Of a DNA stretch of 7,882 bases, positions 1 to 5,694 are shown one piece after another. Below the pieces are notes generated by a model. The model searched no databases. It saw nothing but the letters and a program-made list of their open reading frames with translations, and had not been told where the DNA came from. The translations under genes were made by a program, and so were the position numbers. The stretch is from an uncultured Arenimonas sp. (GTDB lineage Bacteria; Pseudomonadota; Gammaproteobacteria; Xanthomonadales; Xanthomonadaceae), in the NCBI GenBank assembly GCA_946885815.1, contig CAMPHE010000072.1:1-7882 (forward strand), in the 5' to 3' direction. Within the stretch, counting starts at the first letter, position 1, and every line of letters starts with the position of its first letter.

Positions 1-394
1 CGATCGCCGTCAGCTGCTCCTGCAGTTCGGCGAACGACGCGACGCGCTGCGCGGCCGTGTTCGAATCGCTGATCCGGAAGAACGCCATCACGTGCACCAG
101 GAACGGCACGCGCTCCTTGTCGTACGCCGCGTAATCCGGCAGGTCGATCGCGAAGTTCGACACCGGCAGCGTCACGCGCATCAGGCCGATCATCGGAATG
201 CGCGACGGCCATTCGTAGTAGGTGTTGCTGTCGAAGCCCTTGCCGTACGACACGGTGTTCTTGCGCGTCTGCACGATGTGGACCTCGTTCACCGGCACGA
301 CCCGGCGCAGGCCGAGGACCCAGAAGAAAAGCATGGTGGCGACGGCGAGTACGACGGCGCCGGCAGCGGCGAGGACGAGCATGAGTCCGGACAT
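1..394 (-). CDS. SPFH/flotillin-like membrane protein (YqiK-like), N-terminal part
   Basis: Partial gene: the window edge cuts it after about 131 codons, and no stop is seen. The start at 394 reads MSGLMLVLAAAG, then a hydrophobic segment at about residues 4-29 (a single N-terminal transmembrane helix), followed by RRVVPVNEVHIVQTRKNTVSYGKG. That pattern of an N-terminal anchor followed by V-x-x-N-E-V-H-I-V-Q is typical of the start of an SPFH (stomatin/prohibitin/flotillin/HflK) domain in the YqiK/flotillin group. Such proteins oligomerise on membranes and often sit next to an NfeD-like partner, which is not visible here. An internal ATG at 382 is possible but would cut into the membrane helix. 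Only a weak GGAA precedes the start. The gene diverges from the beta-helix gene across 154 nt. The family is fairly sure; the subgroup is less sure because only the N-terminus is present. Confidence 0.8.
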   Translation of the reverse strand, partial: MSGLMLVLAAAGAVVLAVATMLFFWVLGLRRVVPVNEVHIVQTRKNTVSYGKGFDSNTYYEWPSRIPMIGLMRVTLPVSNFAIDLPDYAAYDKERVPFLVHVMAFFRISDSNTAAQRVASFAELQEQLTAI

Positions 395-427
395 GACGAT
401 TCCGTGAAGGTCGGGAGGCGGGGCGCC

Positions 428-433
428 AGTATA
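428..433 (-). promoter_or_regulatory. Candidate -10 box (TATACT) for the SPFH gene
   Basis: The minus strand reads TATACT, which differs from TATAAT at one position and is about 34 nt upstream of the SPFH start. This would give a 5' leader of roughly 25-30 nt. No good -35 hexamer is visible 16-18 nt further upstream, so a strong -10 in a GC-rich context is the only support. Confidence 0.45.
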
Positions 434-471
434 GGCACCGCCCTGCCGGCCGTGGCTGCCCGGGCGGGCGG

Positions 472-501
472 TTGCCGGCGTGAAAACGGTACCGGTAGGC
501 T
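472..501 (+). promoter_or_regulatory. Candidate promoter for the beta-helix gene
   Basis: TTGCCG (472-477, four of six matches to TTGACA) and TAGGCT (496-501, three of six to TATAAT) are separated by 18 nt and lie about 48 nt before the start at 549. The match is modest and rests on position as much as on sequence. Confidence 0.3.
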
Positions 502-533
502 GCGCCGTCGCCGACCCGTCGACCTCGTCCCCG

Positions 534-539
534 AAGGAG
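534..539 (+). promoter_or_regulatory. Shine-Dalgarno site fixing the beta-helix start
   Basis: AAGGAG lies 9 nt before ATG 549. The in-frame GTG at 480 has no such site and would bury the signal peptide behind 23 extra residues, so 549 is the better start. Confidence 0.75.
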
Positions 540-548
540 CCACCCTGC

Positions 549-1400
549 ATGCGCCTGATCCATGTCCTGGCTTTCGCCACCGTCGTCGCCGCCGCCTCGG
601 CGGGCACCGCCCGCGCCGCAGGCAGCTACGACAGCTGCACCGGCGTCATCACGTCGCTGCCCGCGGTGCTCTCCTCTCAGGGAACGTGGTGCCTCACGAG
701 TGACCTGGCTTCCCCGCAGGCCAGCGGCGCCGTGATCGTCGTGAACGCCAACAACGTCACGATCGACTGCAACGGCTTCAAGATCGGCGGTCTCCAGGCC
801 GGTCCGACCACCCAGGCCACCGGCATCGCGTCACTGGGCCGCCTCAACACCGTCGTGCGCCACTGCAATGTGCGCGGGTTCCAGACCGGCATCCAAATCG
901 ACGGCGGCGGCGGGCACGTGATCGAGGACAACCGGGTCGAAGGCAACCGCCTCTCCGGGATCGTGGCGGAATCGACCACCGCGATGATCCGCCGCAACCA
1001 GGTCCTCGACAGCGGGGCGGACGCGACGTACATGGCCAGCGGGATCGAAGTCAGCGGAACGGTCGACGTGATCGACAACACGATCGACGGCGTGGCGCCG
1101 ATATCCGTCGACTACACCCACGCGGCCGGGATCCGGACCTTCCAGCTGAACGAAGCGGTCATTTCCGGGAACCGGATCCGCGGCCTCGTACCGGCCGGCG
1201 ACGGCGTGTCGTTCGGCGTCGCCAATCTCGACGTCGGCCCGATCCATGTCCACGGCAACCACCTGTTCGCGGACGGCGCCGCGGGCAGCACCGGCGTCTA
1301 CTGCACCAGCGACCGGCAGCTCGTCACGAACAACCGGATGACGGGCTTCGACGTCGGCTATTCGACCTGCACCGGCTACGACAACCTCGAAACGAAGTGA
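549..1400 (+). CDS. Secreted right-handed parallel beta-helix protein
   Basis: The 283-residue product begins with a Sec-type signal peptide (MRLIHVLAFATVVAAASAG...), with likely cleavage after Ala23 in the ARA motif. The mature part is rich in short repeated turns of the type V-I-x-x-N-x-I/V-x-G, for example VTIDCNGFKIGG, VIEDNRVEGN, MIRRNQVLDSG, VDVIDNTIDG, AVISGNRIRG and QLVTNNRMTG. These are the PbH1/NosD-like coils of a parallel beta-helix, a fold shared by polysaccharide lyases, epimerases and structural surface proteins. Six cysteines occur in the mature protein, an even number that fits disulfides in the periplasm or outside the cell. I see no recognisable lyase active site, so the activity is unknown; binding or cleavage of a polymer is only a guess. 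The gene is monocistronic and diverges from the SPFH gene. An imperfect terminator-like hairpin follows it. Confidence 0.88.
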   Translation: MRLIHVLAFATVVAAASAGTARAAGSYDSCTGVITSLPAVLSSQGTWCLTSDLASPQASGAVIVVNANNVTIDCNGFKIGGLQAGPTTQATGIASLGRLNTVVRHCNVRGFQTGIQIDGGGGHVIEDNRVEGNRLSGIVAESTTAMIRRNQVLDSGADATYMASGIEVSGTVDVIDNTIDGVAPISVDYTHAAGIRTFQLNEAVISGNRIRGLVPAGDGVSFGVANLDVGPIHVHGNHLFADGAAGSTGVYCTSDRQLVTNNRMTGFDVGYSTCTGYDNLETK

Positions 1401-1417
1401 ACACCGCCCGCTGGAAG

Positions 1418-1438
1418 CCGGGGTCGGAGTAGCCCCGG
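1418..1438 (+). terminator. Short hairpin after the beta-helix gene
   Basis: CCGGGG (1418-1423) pairs perfectly with CCCCGG (1433-1438) around a 9-nt loop, starting 17 nt after the stop codon. There is no T-run after it, so it is a weak intrinsic terminator at best and could simply be an mRNA 3'-end stabilising stem. Confidence 0.35.
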
Positions 1439-1452
1439 TCGGCCGGACGTGG

Positions 1453-1458
1453 GACACT
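1453..1458 (+). promoter_or_regulatory. Candidate extended -10 box before the micro-ORF
   Basis: The plus strand reads TGGGACACT, an extended -10 form (TGn followed by GACACT), 30 nt before ATG 1489. The context ACGTGG..ACACT is nearly the same as that before the HTH gene at 6107-6119. No -35 box is visible. Support is limited to this similarity and the spacing. Confidence 0.3.
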
Positions 1459-1488
1459 CCGCGCCCTTTTCCCCGCCAGGCCACCGCC

Positions 1489-1545
1489 ATGAAGAAGAAA
1501 GCCCGCGCGCGTCGTCGCGCCGCCCGTCTCAAGTCGATCCGCTGA
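1489..1545 (+). CDS. Micro-ORF candidate, 18-residue highly basic peptide
   Basis: ATG at 1489 opens an 18-codon frame ending in TGA at 1543-1545: MKKKARARRRAARLKSIR. Ten of 18 residues are Lys or Arg, and the codons begin with AAG AAG AAA, an unusual A-rich run in this GC-rich DNA and one often seen at the start of real genes. Only a weak AGG (1478-1480) precedes it at a usable distance. A candidate -10 box lies upstream and a very strong hairpin begins 12 nt after the stop. This arrangement could be a tiny nucleic-acid- or ribosome-binding peptide with its own terminator, or a leader peptide. I do not recognise a named family. It may also be chance; the case rests on composition and on its placement between promoter-like and terminator-like elements. 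Confidence 0.4.
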   Translation: MKKKARARRRAARLKSIR

Positions 1546-1557
1546 TCGACCCGACCC

Positions 1558-1596
1558 CGGAGCCAGGCCCGCCGCATCGCGGTCGGCCTGGCTTCG
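1558..1596. terminator. Long GC-rich hairpin between convergent genes
   Basis: Arms 1558-1569 and 1585-1596 form a 12-bp stem with one G-T wobble, including the perfect AGCCAGGCC/GGCCTGGCT pairing. Inside it CCGC (1572-1575) pairs with GCGG (1579-1582) around an ATC loop. It starts 12 nt after the plus-strand micro-ORF and ends 3 nt beyond the stop of the minus-strand DUF1615 gene, so it could end transcription from both sides. Neither side has a T-run, so it may act as a bidirectional stalling or RNA-protecting stem more than as a classic intrinsic terminator. Confidence 0.65.
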
Positions 1597-1599
1597 TGC

Positions 1600-2724
1600 C
1601 TATCGACCCAGACAATCCCGATACCGCGCGTCCACCCGGGTCGCGAACCACGCGGTGGTCAGTTCGCGGGTGATCTTCGGGCTCTCCAGCCGGATTCCCG
1701 GCAGCATTTCCCGCGGCAGCGGCCGGCGCGCCTTCGCCTCGGCCAGCGCGAACACCTTCGCGAACAGCGGCTCGTCGTTGAACTGGAGCCGGTCGCCCTT
1801 CGCCAGCGCGCGACGGATCGCGTCGTCGTCCATGCCGAGCTGCGGCCCGAGCGCGCGCACGGCGCGCTCCGTCTCGCCGGCCCGCGCCAGCAGCCCCGGC
1901 AGCAGCAGGTCGCCGTCGAGCGCCAGCGTGCGGCCCGACGCGATCGCCACCGCGTTCTGGAAGGCCGCGTTGCGGCTCGCGTACCAGCCGGCGTTGTAGT
2001 CGGCGAAGCGGTGGATCTTGCGGGTGTACGGCGTGGTGTAGCCGAGCAGGTGCGCGATGCCGAAATACAGGCCCCCGCGCCGCGTGAACACCTCGCGCCG
2101 GATCGAGCCGGCGAGCGGATACGGATACCCGTCGGCATGGTCCTCGGCGAACGGGATCGACACCTGCATCGGCCCGCCGGTCTGCACCGGGTTCCAGCCC
2201 GCGAGCAGCTGCCGGCCGAGCGGCACGCGGCCGGCCATGTCCTCGTAGAGCTCGCTGAGTTCGCGCTCGGTGCGCACCTGCGCCAGCCGCCCGGCGTAGC
2301 TGCGCCCGTCGGACGACGGCAGTTTCAAGGCGCCGTCGAGCACGAAGCGCGGCACGTGCAGCGCGTCCGCGCGGCGCTCCAGCTCGCGTCGCGAGATCGC
2401 CGCCAGGCCGGGCACGACGGGATCGGCGACGTAGCCGGTCTCCTGCTCGATCACCGCCAGTACCGCGCACAGGTTCTCCGGCATCGGGTCGAGCCGTTGC
2501 ACGGCCAGCGCGGCCTGGATGTCGGCCGACCAGCCGGCGCGATCAGGGACGCGCGCCGGGATGCGCCGCGCGAGGTCGGCGCGCACCTGGTCGGCCGTCG
2601 GGCCGGTCGCCACCGGCGTGCTCGCGCAGCCGGCGACCGCGAGCGCGAGCATCAGCGCGGCGACGCCGTCGCGCCGGCGCGCGCCGCTCCGGTCGCACGC
2701 ACGCCCCGCCGCGCGACCCGTCAT
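1600..2724 (-). CDS. DUF1615 family lipoprotein, lytic-transglycosylase-like
   Basis: The 374-residue product starts with a basic stretch and a hydrophobic segment (about 21-32) ending in the lipobox V-A-G-C, with Cys33 as the lipidated residue, so it should be anchored in the envelope. Motifs resemble the lysozyme/soluble-lytic-transglycosylase fold: IEQETGY (92-98; Glu95 sits where the catalytic Glu of ESGF-type motifs lies), GPMQV (184-188) and YNAG followed by WYASRNAAFQ (243-256). This pattern is what I know of DUF1615, which has no firmly assigned function. Peptidoglycan cleavage is therefore an inference. The start ATG (2722-2724) overlaps the stop TGA (2721-2723) of the upstream hydrolase as ATGA, which supports translational coupling and this start. 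The frame stays open upstream to about 3123, but that stretch is the antisense-like shadow of the hydrolase gene. The stop TAG sits next to the strong hairpin. Confidence 0.87.
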   Translation of the reverse strand: MTGRAAGRACDRSGARRRDGVAALMLALAVAGCASTPVATGPTADQVRADLARRIPARVPDRAGWSADIQAALAVQRLDPMPENLCAVLAVIEQETGYVADPVVPGLAAISRRELERRADALHVPRFVLDGALKLPSSDGRSYAGRLAQVRTERELSELYEDMAGRVPLGRQLLAGWNPVQTGGPMQVSIPFAEDHADGYPYPLAGSIRREVFTRRGGLYFGIAHLLGYTTPYTRKIHRFADYNAGWYASRNAAFQNAVAIASGRTLALDGDLLLPGLLARAGETERAVRALGPQLGMDDDAIRRALAKGDRLQFNDEPLFAKVFALAEAKARRPLPREMLPGIRLESPKITRELTTAWFATRVDARYRDCLGR

Positions 2725-3632
2725 GCCGCCGCGTCGTCCGCGGCCAGCGTGCGCTCGAACAGTTCCAGCGTGCGCGTCCACGCCTCCGCCGCGGCGTCGG
2801 CGTCGTAGCGCGGCGTGGTGTCGTTGTGGAAGCCGTGCTGCGTGCCGGCCGGCCGGAAAAGCGCGTAACGCACGCCGGCCGCCTGCAGCGCCGCTTCGTA
2901 CGCCGGCCAGCCGGCGTTGACCCGTTCGTCGTTCTCCGCCAGCACATGCAGCATCTCGGCCCGGATGCCCGGCACGTCCTCGAGGGGCGGCGCGCTGCCG
3001 TAGAACGGTGCCGCGGCCGCGAGCGTCGGCAATCGCGTCGCGAGCCAGTTCACCATCGCCCCGCCCCAGCAGAACCCGACCGCGCCCAGCTGGCCGTTTC
3101 CGGACGGGCTTTCCTGCAGCCACCGCGCCGCGGCCAGGAAATCCTGCCGCGACCGGTCGAGGTCGAGCTTCTGGAACGCGGCGCGCGCCGCGTCCTCGTC
3201 GCCCGGATACCCGCCGAGCGGGAACAGCGCGTCCGGCGCGAACGCGACGAAGCCCGCCAGCGCGAAGCGCCGCGTCACGTCTTCGATGTGCGGGTTCAGC
3301 CCGCGGTTCTCGTGCACGACGAGCACCGCCGGCAACGGCGCGTCGCCGACCGGCCGCGCGAGATACCCGCGCGCGCGGCCGTAGCCTTCGGGTGAATCGA
3401 ACTCGATCCGGTCGGTGCGCAGCCGCGGGTCATCCGGGCGGATCTGCTGCGCTTCGGCGAACTTCGGCGTCAGCGCGGCGAGCAGCCCGGCCGCGGCGGC
3501 GGCGCCGATCGCGAGCCGGCCGGCCCCGGCGAGGAACCCGCGCCGGTCGATGTCGCCGTGCACGTAACGGTCGAACAGCTGCAGCACGCGCGGATCGAAA
3601 TCACGGGCGGTCGGGCGCGGCGGGTTCGCCAT
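2721..3632 (-). CDS. Tat-exported dienelactone hydrolase family protein
   Basis: The 303-residue alpha/beta hydrolase has an unusually long N-terminal region (about 28 residues) before a twin-arginine motif, D-R-R-G-F-L at 29-34. A hydrophobic Ala/Leu segment and a likely cleavage site after A-E-A (residue 61) follow, so export by Tat as a folded enzyme is likely. Dienelactone hydrolase features are present: HENRGLN with Glu108, the nucleophile Cys188 in G-F-C-W-G-G, Asp235 in AENDERV and His266 in GTQHGFHND. These form the usual Cys-Asp-His triad. The general layout resembles the YghX-type branch of the family. Substrate is unknown; an ester or lactone is expected from the family. GAGGAG precedes the ATG at a good distance. 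The gene follows the VOC gene after an 18-nt gap and overlaps the DUF1615 gene by 4 nt, so all three are probably co-transcribed. Confidence 0.92.
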   Translation of the reverse strand: MANPPRPTARDFDPRVLQLFDRYVHGDIDRRGFLAGAGRLAIGAAAAAGLLAALTPKFAEAQQIRPDDPRLRTDRIEFDSPEGYGRARGYLARPVGDAPLPAVLVVHENRGLNPHIEDVTRRFALAGFVAFAPDALFPLGGYPGDEDAARAAFQKLDLDRSRQDFLAAARWLQESPSGNGQLGAVGFCWGGAMVNWLATRLPTLAAAAPFYGSAPPLEDVPGIRAEMLHVLAENDERVNAGWPAYEAALQAAGVRYALFRPAGTQHGFHNDTTPRYDADAAAEAWTRTLELFERTLAADDAAA

Positions 3633-3650
3633 GGCACGTCTCCTCGGTGG

Positions 3651-4562
3651 TCAGCCGTTCGCGGCCCGTTCGATGGCGGCGACATCCAGTTTCTTCATCG
3701 GCAGGAAGGCCTGCGTGACGCGATCGATCGTCGCGCGGTCGCCCGACGTCATCACCTCGTCGAGCGCGAGCGGCGAGATCTGCCACGACACGCCGAAGCG
3801 GTCCTTGCACCACCCGCACTGCTCGGCCTCCGGGACGGCCGAGAGCTTCGCCCAGTACCGGTCGATCTCGGCCTGGTCGCGGCAGTGCACGATGAAGGAG
3901 ACGGCCTCGTTGAAGCCGAAGCCGTGCTGGTAGCCGCTGTCCATCGCCACGAACCAGTCCGGGCCGAGGCGGAAATCCGAGAACATCACCGCGTCGGCGC
4001 GATCGTGCGCGGCGCCCTCGCCGTAGCGGACGAGCTGCCCGGCGCGCGAGTCCTCGAACACGTTCCGCCAGTACGCGCCGGCGGCCTCCGCCTTGCCGTA
4101 CGCCTCGCCGGTGAACAGCAAGGCCGGCATGATCGGCGGGCGATCCTCGCCGTCGGGGTCGGTCAGGATCAGCTGCCACGACAGGCCGAAACGGTCCTGC
4201 ACCCAGCCGTAGCGTTTCGAGAACGGGTATTCGCCCAGCTCCATCAGCACCTTGCCGCCCTCGGCCAACTTGGCCCACGCGATGTCGAGCCGCTCGCGCG
4301 CCTGCGGGTCGCGCGACGGATCGAAGTTCACGAAGAACGAGATCGACGGATTGAAGGTGAACACCGGCCCGGCGCTGATCGCCATGAACGGGTGGCCGGC
4401 GAGCGTGAACGAGAGCATCTCGCAGTCGCCCGACGGCGTGTCGTGCAGCACCGTCGACGAATCGATGCGCGAATCCGGGAACACGGACACGTAGAACTCC
4501 GCCGCTTCGCGCGCCTGCGTGTCGAACCACAGATGCGGGGTGATCGGCTTCGCGAGGACCAT
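3651..4562 (-). CDS. VOC family protein with two PhnB-like domains
   Basis: The 303-residue cytosolic protein consists of two copies of the PhnB-like/3-demethylubiquinone-9-methyltransferase-type vicinal oxygen chelate fold. Copy one (about 5-135) starts PHLWFDTQAREAAEFYVSVF and ends YGWVQDRFGLSWQLI. Copy two (about 144-265) starts PALLFTGEAYGKAEAAGAYW and ends CGWCKDRFGVSWQI. Single-domain relatives are about half this length, so this is an internal duplication. His10 of copy one is replaced by Ala147 in copy two, which suggests that any ligand or metal site differs between halves. Despite the Pfam-style name, methyltransferase activity is not expected. Function and substrate cannot be read from the sequence. 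GGAG lies about 8 nt before the ATG. It is the first gene of the likely three-gene operon with the hydrolase and the DUF1615 lipoprotein, 62 nt after the peptidase gene. Confidence 0.9.
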   Translation of the reverse strand: MVLAKPITPHLWFDTQAREAAEFYVSVFPDSRIDSSTVLHDTPSGDCEMLSFTLAGHPFMAISAGPVFTFNPSISFFVNFDPSRDPQARERLDIAWAKLAEGGKVLMELGEYPFSKRYGWVQDRFGLSWQLILTDPDGEDRPPIMPALLFTGEAYGKAEAAGAYWRNVFEDSRAGQLVRYGEGAAHDRADAVMFSDFRLGPDWFVAMDSGYQHGFGFNEAVSFIVHCRDQAEIDRYWAKLSAVPEAEQCGWCKDRFGVSWQISPLALDEVMTSGDRATIDRVTQAFLPMKKLDVAAIERAANG

Positions 4563-4591
4563 CGGCGGGCTCCGGTACGTGCGGACCGTCG

Positions 4592-4597
4592 ATGCTA
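4592..4597 (-). promoter_or_regulatory. Candidate -10 box (TAGCAT) before the VOC gene
   Basis: The 62-nt gap between the peptidase stop and the VOC start contains TAGCAT on the minus strand, 29 nt before the ATG. It would give the VOC-hydrolase-DUF1615 block its own promoter. No -35 match is visible and no terminator is seen in the gap, so read-through from the peptidase gene is also possible. Confidence 0.3.
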
Positions 4598-4624
4598 AGC
4601 CGGACGCCCGTTAGCGCCGCGTGG

Positions 4625-5539
4625 TCACGAAGAGAGCGCGAAATCCAGCGCGGCCCGCACGGCCGCGACCTGCGCCGCGACGCACTGCGCCGGCGTCGCC
4701 CGCGGGCTGTCCGGGTACACCTCGGTGGTGGTCGTGTACTTCGCGCCGGTGATGCCCGCGCACAGCCCGAGCGGCACCAGCGGGTATTCGATGACGCCCG
4801 GCGCGACCACCGGCGAACCGATGATCTCGCCGGCGGCGTCGGCCGGCGCGACGTGCGTCACCTGCTCGACCGCGCGCAGGATCGCCTGCTGGAACGCCGG
4901 CTGCGGGTTGTGCGTGTCGTCGACGAGGTAGAAGCCGTCGGGAATGCCGCCCGGCTCGAACGGCTTGCCGTCGCGTGCCGCGAGCGCCGGCCGGAACTCG
5001 CTCTCGTCGCTGTCGGTGGTTTCGTGCAGATCGACGTGCAGCGCGAAGCGGCCACGGTACGGCGCGATCAGCGCCAGCACGGCCTCCGATTCCGGTACGC
5101 CGCTGCCGGCGCGGAAATTGCGGTTCGGGTCGTTCGCGTCGGCGTTCCAGCGGTGGATGCGTTCGTAGGCCCACGGGCTGACGCAGGGGGCGACCAGCAG
5201 GTTGATGCGCCCGGCGTAGTCCTCGCCATGGTCGGCGACGAACCGCAGCGCGCCGTGCACGCCGGAGGTCTCGTAGCCGTGCACGCCGCCGGTGACCAGC
5301 GCCACCGGCAGCGTGTCGTCCCACCCCCGGCTGCGCAGCGCGAGCAGCGGGTACGTACCGTCGACGCCGCAATCGAGCCGCCCGTATTCGACGACGTCGA
5401 AGCGCGCGCGCAGCTGGTCGACGACCGGCAGCACGTCGTCGGCGAGGCGGCGCTGGACCGTCTGCGCGGCGCGCCACCGGGCGCGTTCGGCGGGACCCCA
5501 CGGCGTGCCGGGTGTACCGATCGGAGTGGGTGGCGTCAT
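4625..5539 (-). CDS. M14 family zinc metallocarboxypeptidase
   Basis: The 304-residue protein has no signal peptide, so it is probably cytosolic. Zinc-binding and catalytic features of the carboxypeptidase A/M14 superfamily are in the expected order: GGVHGYETSG (84-93) gives the H-x-x-E pair His87 and Glu90; DPNRNF (137-142) matches the substrate-binding Asn-Arg pair; DLHE (170-173) supplies the third zinc ligand His172; and TTTTEVYPDS (269-278) supplies the general base Glu273. The D-L-H-E form and compact size also recall the succinylglutamate desuccinylase/aspartoacylase branch, so an amidase or deacylase role on a small substrate is an alternative to C-terminal amino acid removal. AGGAGG (5547-5552) lies 7 nt before the ATG and fixes the start. 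A 62-nt gap separates it from the VOC gene, so membership in that operon is uncertain. Confidence 0.9.
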   Translation of the reverse strand: MTPPTPIGTPGTPWGPAERARWRAAQTVQRRLADDVLPVVDQLRARFDVVEYGRLDCGVDGTYPLLALRSRGWDDTLPVALVTGGVHGYETSGVHGALRFVADHGEDYAGRINLLVAPCVSPWAYERIHRWNADANDPNRNFRAGSGVPESEAVLALIAPYRGRFALHVDLHETTDSDESEFRPALAARDGKPFEPGGIPDGFYLVDDTHNPQPAFQQAILRAVEQVTHVAPADAAGEIIGSPVVAPGVIEYPLVPLGLCAGITGAKYTTTTEVYPDSPRATPAQCVAAQVAAVRAALDFALSS

Positions 5540-5564
5540 CTCGGCTCCTCCTGCGGACCGGAGC

Positions 5565-5570
5565 AGAGTA
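5565..5570 (-). promoter_or_regulatory. Candidate -10 box (TACTCT) for the peptidase gene
   Basis: The minus strand reads TACTCT 25 nt before the peptidase start codon, preceded by a GC-rich stretch without a clear -35. Position and the TAnnnT pattern are the only support. Confidence 0.3.
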
Positions 5571-5613
5571 CCGCGCGCGCCGTGATCGCCGGCATCGCGG
5601 CGTGAAGACCCCC

Positions 5614-5640
5614 GGGTGGCCTGACGCGCGCGGGCCGCCC
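5614..5640. other. Inverted repeat in the divergent peptidase/YbaA-like intergenic region
   Basis: GGGTGGCC (5614-5621) can pair with GGCCGCCC (5633-5640), 8 bp with one G-T wobble and an 11-nt GC-alternating loop. It sits in the middle of the 155-nt divergent intergenic region. It could be an operator shared by both genes, but GC-rich DNA makes such pairings by chance. Confidence 0.2.
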
Positions 5641-5664
5641 GTTCCCGGGTACGGCCGATCCGGA

Positions 5665-5670
5665 TTCAAT
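5665..5670 (+). promoter_or_regulatory. Candidate -10 box (TTCAAT) for the DUF1428 gene
   Basis: TTCAAT lies 24 nt before ATG 5695 in a locally AT-richer patch, with TTCCCG 17 nt upstream (5642-5647) as a poor -35 candidate. This is weak evidence. Confidence 0.25.
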
Positions 5671-5694
5671 CACCCACCCCCGAGGAGCATCGAC

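Noticed and set aside
480..548. In-frame GTG extension of the beta-helix gene
   Set aside because: It lacks a Shine-Dalgarno site and would hide the signal peptide behind 23 hydrophilic residues; ATG 549 has AAGGAG at 9 nt.
92..703. Plus-strand open frame over the SPFH gene and the start of the beta-helix gene
   Set aside because: It is Arg/His-rich with no motif, and covers two real genes in other frames.
1449..1673. 74-codon plus-strand frame across the hairpin
   Set aside because: It is Pro/Arg-rich, runs through the stable hairpin into the DUF1615 gene and has no Shine-Dalgarno site; the 18-codon frame inside it is more convincing.
2725..3123. Open-frame extension of the DUF1615 gene upstream of 2724
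   Set aside because: It overlaps the well-supported hydrolase gene on the same strand; the lipobox and ATGA overlap place the start at 2724.
3558..4598. Long plus-strand open frame opposite the VOC and hydrolase genes
   Set aside because: The translation is rich in Arg, His and Glu with no motif, which is the usual mirror of a GC-rich gene on the other strand.
4592..5605. Long plus-strand open frame opposite the peptidase gene
   Set aside because: It is the antisense shadow of a gene with complete zinc-binding motifs and has no recognisable domain.
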